A program made the translations under genes and the position numbers. Under the pieces are notes generated by a model. The model searched no databases. It was not told the DNA's origin and saw only the letters and a program-made list of their open reading frames with translations. Below, piece after piece: positions 1 to 5,162 of a stretch of 5,853 nucleotides of DNA. The stretch spans positions 1-5,853 of the forward strand of contig JBLNEL010000215.1 of the NCBI GenBank assembly GCA_050262615.1, written 5' to 3'. Within the stretch, counting starts at the first letter, position 1; the number at the start of each line of letters is the position of its first letter. The stretch is from JAUZPB01 sp050262615 (lineage in GTDB: Bacteria > Bacteroidota > Ignavibacteria > Ignavibacteriales > SURF-24).

Positions 1-514
1 AATTGCTCTTTCCAAAGCTTTCGCAGAAATGCCTGTGCGTCCAAAGCGCAGTATTTTATTTATTGCATTTGCCGGTGAAGAGATCGGGCTTATGGGGTCC
101 AAATTCTACACCGAAAATCCCCTTCTTCCTTTATCTAATACAGTTGCTATGATAAACCTCGATATGATAGGCAGAAATAATCCCGACAGTCTATGCATGA
201 TAGGCTCAAAGCGCTGTCCGGAGCTTGCTGAGATATTCAGACTTGAAAATAAAAAGACGGGTTTTATATTTGACTATACCAAGGAGAAGTTTCTGCCATA
301 CAGTGACCAGGCTAATTTTCTTAAAAAGAAAGTCCCCATTCTATTTCTGACTACAGACGAATCAAAGGATTACCATAAAGTTTCAGATCATGCTGAGCTT
401 TTAGATTATCAGAAAGCAAGCCGTGTAACGAAACTTGCCTTTTACAGCATACTTCATATTGCAAATGATTATGCTCATTATCAGATATTATCAAGTGTAA
501 TTTCATTATTTTAA
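1..514 (+). CDS. M28 family zinc aminopeptidase, C-terminal part (5' end outside window)
   Basis: The reading frame is open from base 2, so this is the C-terminal part of a longer gene; the ATG at 29 is internal. Residues are counted from that ATG. The motifs are those of the M28 (aminopeptidase Y/S) co-catalytic zinc peptidases. GEE at residues 16-18 (bases 74-82) carries the general-base glutamate and a zinc-ligand glutamate. NLDMIGR at 43-49 carries a zinc-ligand aspartate (bases 161-163). A SDQANF stretch at 92-97 and DYHKVSDHAEL near the end supply the last histidine ligand, H116 (bases 374-376). The order and spacing match the second half of the family domain, and the protein ends soon after the last helix with no extra C-terminal domain. 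By family, it would remove N-terminal amino acids from peptides, usually as an exported enzyme. The signal peptide and first zinc ligands are off-window, so export and exact specificity cannot be judged. The next gene begins 18 bases later on the same strand, suggesting one transcript. Confidence 0.9.
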   Translation, partial: IALSKAFAEMPVRPKRSILFIAFAGEEIGLMGSKFYTENPLLPLSNTVAMINLDMIGRNNPDSLCMIGSKRCPELAEIFRLENKKTGFIFDYTKEKFLPYSDQANFLKKKVPILFLTTDESKDYHKVSDHAELLDYQKASRVTKLAFYSILHIANDYAHYQILSSVISLF

Positions 515-532
515 CATCAAAAAAGAGGAAAA

Positions 533-1372
533 ATGAGGAAGTCAGCAAAACTAATGCTTCTGCCTGTAATGGCACTTTTTATAACTGTCAGCCTTCAGGC
601 TCAGAATTACAATCTGAAGTACAATTATTCAAAGGGGAAAATTTACAAGTACAAGAGTGAATTTACAGGTGATTTCACACAGCAGGCAATGGGACAGGAA
701 ATGAAGATGTCGAACGGTGGAGAAATGGTAACAAAGTTTATAGTTGAAGATGTAGATAAAGAAGGAAACATGATCATTATCGGCTCTTTGGATTCAGGGA
801 AAGTAACCACAAAAAACCCGATGAAGGATACAACAATCTCACTGAATAACTTTGCCGATAAGAAGACCAGATCTTTCCTGGCGCCAAATGGCAAGATCTT
901 TAAGAATGAAGCCATTGAAACAGTTAAAGGCGGTCTAGAGGCAATGGGAATTTCCCAAAAGCAGCTTTTTAATTTTGCCAGACTGCCTGAAAAGCAGGTA
1001 AAGGTCGGCGATAACTGGAACACTTCCGACTCAGATACACTTACTATGATGGGCGGGAAAATAGTTAATACATCAAATCTCATCTATACATTAACCGGTA
1101 AGGAAAACAAGCAGGGGCATGACTGCCTTAAGATAGATTATGCCGGTGATGTTAAAAATGCAGGCAGTGCAAACGCAATGGGTATGGAATTCTTCATCGA
1201 AGGAAGCGGAAAAACTAACGGAACTGTTTACATTGATCCAAAGACAGGAGTAATGATTGCAGCCGAAGGACTTTCGAATATGGAAATGACTATGGCAACA
1301 AAAGGCGAGCAGAGCATGATTATCCCAATAACACAGTCAGTTAAGATGTCACAGAGTCTGATAAGTGAATAA
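533..1372 (+). CDS. Exported DUF6263-like protein of unknown function
   Basis: This is a 279-residue protein with a clear N-terminal signal peptide: a basic start (MRKSAK), a hydrophobic core at residues 7-20, and a likely signal peptidase I cut after LQA at residue 23, just before QNYN. There is no lipobox cysteine, so the mature protein should be soluble in the periplasm or outside the cell. The mature part begins with a KYNYSKGKIYKYK segment, followed by a mainly beta, Gly/Lys/Thr-rich body. It contains LPEKQVKVGDNW (about 151-162) and a late GTVYIDPKTGVMI strand (about 230-242). This arrangement of an opening strand, a KVGDxW motif and a YxDxKTG(V/M) strand resembles the DUF6263 family as I remember it, which has no known activity. 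I see no catalytic motif. The start is supported by GAGG at 525-528, four bases upstream of ATG. The gene follows the peptidase gene by 18 bases. The family call is from memory of the pattern and is moderately sure; the secretion call is firmer. Confidence 0.82.
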   Translation: MRKSAKLMLLPVMALFITVSLQAQNYNLKYNYSKGKIYKYKSEFTGDFTQQAMGQEMKMSNGGEMVTKFIVEDVDKEGNMIIIGSLDSGKVTTKNPMKDTTISLNNFADKKTRSFLAPNGKIFKNEAIETVKGGLEAMGISQKQLFNFARLPEKQVKVGDNWNTSDSDTLTMMGGKIVNTSNLIYTLTGKENKQGHDCLKIDYAGDVKNAGSANAMGMEFFIEGSGKTNGTVYIDPKTGVMIAAEGLSNMEMTMATKGEQSMIIPITQSVKMSQSLISE

Positions 1373-1382
1373 AAGGGATTAA

Positions 1383-1482
1383 TTGCCAGAGCTCACTAAT
1401 GCAAAGGCCATTTTCTAAAGGCACATAAAAAGACAACTTTGCCAATGTTCCGGATATTGAAGTATCCACTTTGCCAAAGCTC
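1383..1482 (+). repeat. Three degenerate 12-base direct repeats, TTGCCA(A/G)(A/T)G(C/T)TC
   Basis: Copies lie at 1383-1394, 1439-1450 and 1471-1482, all in the same orientation, in the non-coding spacer between the DUF6263-like gene and the terminator. The first and third differ at one position and agree for one further base (A). The last two are also each preceded by ACT. The spacing is uneven (56 and 32 bases), so this is not a regular array. Function is unknown; it may be decayed repeat DNA. I see nothing else in the spacer 1373-1510. Confidence 0.35.
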
Positions 1483-1510
1483 AACTTTTTACTCTGCTAT
1501 TTAAGCAATA

Positions 1511-1548
1511 AAAAAACCTGCTGCCGTATTCTCCGGAGCAGGTTTTTT
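1511..1548. terminator. Bidirectional rho-independent terminator between convergent genes
   Basis: The left arm 1511-1522 (six A, then CCTGCT) pairs perfectly with the right arm 1537-1548 (AGCAGG, then T's). An inner CCG/CGG stem (1524-1526 with 1534-1536) has one bulged G at 1523 and a loop at 1527-1533. The A-run on the left and T-run on the right give a U-tract in both directions. It therefore can end the plus-strand peptidase/DUF6263 transcript and the minus-strand rlpA transcript; the rlpA stop lies about 27 bases away. Confidence 0.92.
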
Positions 1549-1574
1549 TTGTGTAATTTAATTATTTAGTCTGA

Positions 1575-2099
1575 CTAATAATTTAACGCTAGTAAGGGTT
1601 TGTTCATATCTGCAAGTGCAACTTCTTCAACCTGAAGTTTTACTACACCTTTTTTTACAATCCCCAATGCAGTGGCAGCTCCTTTTGATAAATCCAGCTG
1701 TCTTCCGCCAATATACGGTCCCCTGTCGTTAATTCTTACAATAACAGAGTTTCCGTTTTTAGGATTTGTGAGTTTCAGCAGTGTACCGAACTTAATCGAT
1801 TTATGAGCTGCTGTAAAGGCCATCTGGTTATATATTTCACCATTGGCCGTAAGTTTACCATGAAATCTGGGTCCGTACCAGGATGCTGTCATTCTGCCTT
1901 TGTCGAGAAATTTTATGAATGACTTTTCCTCGACAGGAGCAGGGGAAGAATTCTCCGCCTTGACAAATCCTCCTTCAGACTCTTTCATTTCAGCTTTCTT
2001 TTCAGTATTTTTCTCATCCCTTAGTTCTTCGCGTAAAATTGTAAATCCAACCAAAAGTATCATGGTAACTAACACTAATGCTTTTGTAATAGATCTCAA
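1575..2099 (-). CDS. rlpA: RlpA-like septal ring lytic transglycosylase, membrane-anchored
   Basis: This 174-residue protein is made of an N-terminal hydrophobic segment (residues 7-21, signal anchor or uncleaved signal), a charged, disordered Glu/Lys linker (23-60), and a double-psi beta-barrel RlpA domain (about 69-160). Diagnostic motifs are TASWYGPRFHGKLTANGE (71-88), TAAHKSIKFGT (96-106), VRINDRGPY (121-129) and GRQLDLSKGAA (132-142). The pair H99 and D125, 26 residues apart, matches the spacing of the catalytic His and Asp described for Pseudomonas aeruginosa RlpA. The fold and active site therefore look intact. RlpA enzymes cleave glycan strands lacking stem peptides, usually at the division septum. 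There is no cysteine anywhere, so this is not a lipoprotein as many RlpA proteins are, and no C-terminal SPOR domain follows. The start is TTG: GAGG lies five bases upstream, and an in-frame TAA sits five codons before the TTG with no ATG or GTG between. The next in-frame ATG would cut into the hydrophobic segment. The gene appears monocistronic. Confidence 0.92.
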   Translation of the reverse strand: MRSITKALVLVTMILLVGFTILREELRDEKNTEKKAEMKESEGGFVKAENSSPAPVEEKSFIKFLDKGRMTASWYGPRFHGKLTANGEIYNQMAFTAAHKSIKFGTLLKLTNPKNGNSVIVRINDRGPYIGGRQLDLSKGAATALGIVKKGVVKLQVEEVALADMNKPLLALNY

Positions 2100-2108
2100 A
2101 TTTACCTC
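2097..2108 (-). promoter_or_regulatory. Ribosome binding site fixing a TTG start for rlpA
   Basis: On the minus strand, GAGG (bases 2105-2108) is followed by five bases and then TTG (2097-2099). An in-frame TAA a few codons upstream rules out a longer protein, so TTG is the only start that uses this strong site. Confidence 0.75.
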
Positions 2109-2202
2109 GTCTTTTTAGTTTAATTTAACTTCTATTATAAATATTCCCCTTTCGGCAAAACTTTTCAAACTTTTATGGCAATATTCTGCCCATATGGGAA
2201 AT

Positions 2203-2239
2203 ATACGAATATTCGACTTATTATATTTATTATTCGTAT
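2203..2239. repeat. Inverted repeat ATACGAATA ... TATTCGTAT
   Basis: The 9-base arms at 2203-2211 and 2231-2239 are exact reverse complements, separated by 19 bases. The left arm also overlaps a perfect 10-base palindrome, CGAATATTCG, at 2206-2215. This is the shape of a regulator binding site upstream of rlpA or the glycosyltransferase, but in such AT-rich DNA chance is a real alternative. Confidence 0.4.
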
Positions 2240-2244
2240 TTTTT

Positions 2245-2423
2245 GGATTTTTGAATATTTTTTTTGGAAGGTTCTTTATTTTTAAAGAAGAACTTTCTAG
2301 TATAATATTTCCACCCCTCATGTATTTTAGACATCTTTAGGTTAAAATTCACTTACTTCGGAGCATGAAAGAGTGATTCTCCAGCAAATGATTCTATTCT
2401 AAATGGGATATTTGAATATTTTT
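2245..2423 (+). repeat. 18-base direct repeat GGAT(T/A)TTTGAATATTTTT, two copies
   Basis: The copies at 2245-2262 and 2406-2423 match at 17 of 18 positions and are 161 bases apart. The second ends 43 bases before the glycosyltransferase ATG. Each contains GAT(T/A)TTTG, a near match to the TAnnTTTG promoter element of Bacteroidota, but I see no matching upstream TTTG element at the expected distance. They may be duplicated promoter or operator DNA. Confidence 0.4.
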
Positions 2424-2466
2424 ATTTAAATTTAGTCGCATTAAACAAATCATTTTTGGAGCATTG

Positions 2467-3936
2467 ATGAACAGGAAAATAACAGCTTTTATTCCCTACA
2501 GCGGACAGGATTTTACAGAAAGGACAATAAGTGATCTGCGAAAGTCCTCACTGATCGATAAAGTCTACCTGCTCGTAACCAGCGATTTTGACAAACAGAT
2601 AAATGGCTGCGAAAAGATCAAAGCAGATTCATTATTCGGCAGCCAGGCTATTAACCTAATTAACGACAAATCGACTGAAGGGTATACTTTATTTATATCC
2701 CAGGATAATCTTATAGAGTTCGGCCAGTTCGGCATTGAAAGATTTCTTCAGGTAGCTGAAGATACAGGCGCCGGACTCGTATACTCAGATTATTATGAAC
2801 TCAAGGATGAAGTCAGAACCCAGCACCCGGTAATTGACTATCAGGTTGGAGCTTTAAGGGATGATTTTAATTTCGGTTATGTTTACTTCTTCAATTCAGC
2901 AGCTATGCATGAGGCATTAAAGGATCAGGAGAAGAAGGACTATCAGTTTGCGGGTCTTTATGACCTCAGGCTTAAAATTTCGCAGTCATTCTCATTAATA
3001 CGTGTACCGGAATTCCTTTACACTACAATTGAGACAGATACACGCAAGTCAGGTGAGAAGCAGTTTGACTATGTAAACCCAAGGAACCGTAATGTCCAGA
3101 TAGAAATGGAAATTGCAGCTACAAATCACTTAAAAAAAGTAGGCGGTTATTTAAAGCCTGAATTCAAAGAAATTGACCTTACAGCAGGTTCATTTGAATT
3201 TGAAGCTTCGGTAATAATCCCGGTAAGGAACAGAGTCAAAACAATTACAGATGCAGTCGAGTCGGTTCTGAAACAGAAAACTGATTTTCCTTTCAATCTT
3301 ATTGTAATTGATAACCATTCAACTGACGGCACAACTGAGATACTGACATCAATAGCAGAAAAGAATCCTTTAATGATACATGTAATTCCGGACAGAGAGG
3401 ATTTAGGGATAGGCGGATGCTGGAATGCAGGCGTATTCCACCCAAAATGCGGAAGATTTGCAATTCAGTTAGACAGCGATGACTTATACAAAGATGAAAC
3501 CACAGTTCAGAGGGTTGTAGATACATTCAGAAAAGAAAAATGCGCAATGGTAATAGGGTCCTATCAGATGACCAACTTCAAATTAGAGGAAATTCCTCCG
3601 GGAGTTATAGATCACAAGGAATGGACACCGGATAACGGAAGAAACAACGCTCTGAGAATCAACGGACTTGGTGCTCCAAGGGCATTCTATACACCGGTAT
3701 TAAGAGAGATCAAAGTGCCAAATGTAAGTTATGGTGAAGATTACGCACTTGGACTGGCTATTTCAAGAAATTATCAGATCGGAAGAATCTATGAGCCTAT
3801 ATATCTCTGCCGCAGATGGGAAGGCAATTCTGACGCAGCTCTTGATATAAGCAAGCAGAATACCTATAACCTTTATAAGGACAGAGTAAGGACGTTAGAA
3901 CTTTTAGCCAGACAGAGAAAAAATGCCAAGGGTTGA
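2467..3936 (+). CDS. Double GT-A (family 2) glycosyltransferase with a degenerate first domain
   Basis: This is a 489-residue soluble protein without signal peptide or membrane segment. The second half (about 246-489) is a clear family 2 glycosyltransferase. It opens with ASVIIPVRNR (247-256), then NHSTDGT (283-289), GIGGCWNAG (314-322), the metal/nucleotide-binding LDSDD (335-339; D336, D338, D339), and SYGEDYAL (421-428) as the likely catalytic-base region. The first half (about 4-190) aligns in outline with the second: ITAFIPYSGQ, then FISQDNL (77-83) where LDSDD should be, YSDYYELKD (106-114), PVIDY against GVIDH, and GLYDLRLK where GEDYALGL should be. The DXD and the acidic ED pair are therefore lost, suggesting a structural or acceptor-binding pseudo-domain. 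It should move a sugar from a nucleotide donor to an unknown acceptor in the cytoplasm. ATG at 2467 is preferred over the adjacent in-frame TTG at 2464 because GGAG (2458-2461) is five bases from the ATG and only two from the TTG. The stop is four bases before the DUF4922 start used here. Confidence 0.9.
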   Translation: MNRKITAFIPYSGQDFTERTISDLRKSSLIDKVYLLVTSDFDKQINGCEKIKADSLFGSQAINLINDKSTEGYTLFISQDNLIEFGQFGIERFLQVAEDTGAGLVYSDYYELKDEVRTQHPVIDYQVGALRDDFNFGYVYFFNSAAMHEALKDQEKKDYQFAGLYDLRLKISQSFSLIRVPEFLYTTIETDTRKSGEKQFDYVNPRNRNVQIEMEIAATNHLKKVGGYLKPEFKEIDLTAGSFEFEASVIIPVRNRVKTITDAVESVLKQKTDFPFNLIVIDNHSTDGTTEILTSIAEKNPLMIHVIPDREDLGIGGCWNAGVFHPKCGRFAIQLDSDDLYKDETTVQRVVDTFRKEKCAMVIGSYQMTNFKLEEIPPGVIDHKEWTPDNGRNNALRINGLGAPRAFYTPVLREIKVPNVSYGEDYALGLAISRNYQIGRIYEPIYLCRRWEGNSDAALDISKQNTYNLYKDRVRTLELLARQRKNAKG

Positions 3937-3940
3937 TAAC

Positions 3941-4936
3941 ATGTATATAACTGATAGTGAATTACAAACATTTTTAACAGATGAAACTCAGGCAGGCAAA
4001 GCAAAAGCTTTGCTTGCCGAGCAGAAGACCGTATGGGAATTACTTAGAAAAGGCTATGAAAGCTTAGATTCAGTCGAAACCAGGACATTTGATTTTGACG
4101 GTTTCCAGATAAAAATACAGTTTAATCCGGGCAGAATAGTCTCCTCCTCAGCAAAGGTCGACGACAAATCGATAAAAGAGAGGAAATGTTTTCTTTGTCC
4201 GAAGAATCTTCCGCCTGAACAGCGTGGAATATCTGCAGAGGGGGATTATGTAATCCTCTGCAATCCATTCCCTATTTTTACCGAACACTTTACTATTCCG
4301 AATATAGAGCACACAGCTCAAGATATAAAGAGTTCATTTGGGAAGTTCCTGGCATTCGCCAGGGATCTTGGTAAGTTTTACACTGTATTCTACAATGGTC
4401 CAAAATGCGGGGCTTCAGCTCCTGATCATCTGCATTTTCAGGCAGGCAGCAAGTATTTTATGCCTCTGGATTCCGAATATGATTCAATTAAGACCAGGCT
4501 GGGAAATATTATTGTTGATAAAGCTGACTTAAAGGTTTATGCTGTTGATGGTTATCCGGGAAAGTTCTTTTCATTTGAATCAAAGAACAACTCTGCATTA
4601 GAAGAGGCATTCGACCGGTTCTATGATCTGCTGAAAGAAAAAAGCCTTTCAGAGGAAGAACCTATGATGAATCTGATCGGCAGCTATGAAAACGATACCT
4701 GGAGAGTAATGGTATTTCCAAGGGCAAAACACCGTCCGTCTTACTATTTTGCCGAAGGTGATGAAAACATTCTTTTAAGTCCTGCTTCAGTAGATATGGG
4801 CGGAGTACTTATCACCCCGCTTGAAAAGGATTTCAAGAAGATAACAAAGGAAAATATACTAGATATATTCAATCAGGTTAGTTATCAGGCAGAGGATTTC
4901 GCACTAATTAAAGATAAATTAGCTGAAAAGTTATAA
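3941..4936 (+). CDS. DUF4922 protein, HIT-like (GalT/Ap4A phosphorylase/GDPGP branch)
   Basis: This 331-residue cytoplasmic protein has the two-lobed look of long HIT-superfamily nucleotidyltransferases and phosphorylases. Visible blocks are FNPGRIVSSSAK (61-72), KCFLCPKNLPPEQRG (82-96), NPFPIFTEHFTIP (108-120), and GASAPDHLHFQAG (157-169). The last contains H163-x-H165-x-Q167, equivalent to the HPHGQ of GalT and HLHLQ of Ap4A phosphorylase, so H165 is the probable nucleophile that becomes nucleotidylated. The C-terminal lobe has VMVFPRAKHRPS (256-267) and a SPASVDMGGVLITP block (280-293). The pattern fits DUF4922, common in Bacteroidota; substrate is unknown. By superfamily it should transfer an NMP group between a sugar phosphate or nucleotide and phosphate or pyrophosphate. 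C83 and C86 could bind a metal but are alone. The start chosen has AAGGG (3928-3932) eight bases upstream and lies four bases after the glycosyltransferase stop. An ATG at 3923 would add six residues and overlap that gene, but has a weaker ribosome site. The pair is surely one operon. Confidence 0.88.
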   Translation: MYITDSELQTFLTDETQAGKAKALLAEQKTVWELLRKGYESLDSVETRTFDFDGFQIKIQFNPGRIVSSSAKVDDKSIKERKCFLCPKNLPPEQRGISAEGDYVILCNPFPIFTEHFTIPNIEHTAQDIKSSFGKFLAFARDLGKFYTVFYNGPKCGASAPDHLHFQAGSKYFMPLDSEYDSIKTRLGNIIVDKADLKVYAVDGYPGKFFSFESKNNSALEEAFDRFYDLLKEKSLSEEEPMMNLIGSYENDTWRVMVFPRAKHRPSYYFAEGDENILLSPASVDMGGVLITPLEKDFKKITKENILDIFNQVSYQAEDFALIKDKLAEKL

Positions 4937-4965
4937 AAGCCTGATAAGTCCGAATTACAGCAAAT

Positions 4966-4996
4966 AAAAAAGGTCCAATTAGTTTGGACCTTTTTT
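4966..4996. terminator. Bidirectional rho-independent terminator after the DUF4922 gene
   Basis: This is a perfect 13-base stem: AAAAAAGGTCCAA (4966-4978) with TTGGACCTTTTTT (4984-4996) and a five-base loop, TTAGT. It lies 29 bases after the DUF4922 stop. With A's on one side and T's on the other it works in both directions, so it can also end the minus-strand phosphatase transcript after that transcript passes the repeat at 5088-5162. Bases 4997-5087 hold nothing I can recognise. Confidence 0.93.
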
Positions 4997-5087
4997 GCTT
5001 TATCTAATACATATTCTATTATCCTGTCTGGCAGACCTAGCGGCATATCGATTTTCTTCCACACCGGGACCTCTCCGGAACTTCTGA

Positions 5088-5162
5088 CTACCCAGCCTTG
5101 GACTAAATACCTTTGAACTAAATGACACTGCACTAAATGACTTTGGACTAAATGACTTTGGT
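5088..5162 (-). repeat. 15-base tandem repeat copying the end of the phosphatase gene, each unit ending in TAG
   Basis: Read on the minus strand, five consecutive 15-base units occupy 5162-5148, 5147-5133, 5132-5118, 5117-5103 and 5102-5088. Their sequences are ACCAAAGTCATTTAG, TCCAAAGTCATTTAG, TGCAGTGTCATTTAG, TTCAAAGGTATTTAG and TCCAAGGCTGGGTAG. The first unit is the last five codons of the phosphatase gene (Thr-Lys-Val-Ile-stop). Because 15 is a multiple of three, all five TAG codons are in the same frame. The units decay with distance from the gene, as expected for an expansion that began at the coding end. Any function is unknown. Confidence 0.85.

Larger units (their letters stand above)
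2100..2466. promoter_or_regulatory. AT-rich divergent intergenic region with promoter-like elements
   Basis: This 367-base non-coding stretch separates the divergently transcribed rlpA and glycosyltransferase genes, so both promoters should be here. A minus-strand TATAAT lies at 2134-2139, 35 bases before the rlpA TTG, but I see no convincing -35 box at 17 bases. A plus-strand TATAAT at 2301-2306 would give a 5' leader of about 150 bases for the glycosyltransferase, again with a poor -35. A 7-base perfect inverted repeat with a 4-base loop, TTCTTTA/TAAAGAA, lies at 2272-2289, too AT-rich to be a strong terminator. The glycosyltransferase ribosome site, GGAG at 2458-2461, ends the region. Promoter assignments are weak. 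Confidence 0.4.

Noticed and set aside
643..1083. A 146-codon minus-strand open frame inside the DUF6263-like gene
   Set aside because: It lies wholly antisense to a gene with a signal peptide, a ribosome site and a coherent protein; its own product is low-complexity hydrophobic/Ser-rich.
2115..2321. A 68-codon minus-strand open frame upstream of rlpA
   Set aside because: It is Lys/Asn/Ile-rich as expected from translating AT-rich spacer DNA, has no domain-like pattern, and occupies the likely rlpA promoter.
2359..2376. A CGGAG-ATG-AAA-GAG-TGA mini-ORF that could be a leader peptide before the glycosyltransferase
   Set aside because: The ribosome site would be only one base from the ATG and the peptide has three residues, so there is no sign of attenuation.
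4885..5133. An 82-codon minus-strand open frame crossing the terminator and the end of the DUF4922 gene
   Set aside because: It overlaps the DUF4922 coding end antisense, reads straight through the terminator stem, and starts inside the tandem repeat. The protein resembles nothing I know.
4966..5162. Possible CRISPR array in the spacer before the phosphatase
   Set aside because: The repeats are 15 bases long and directly adjacent, with no spacers, and they coincide with the coding end.
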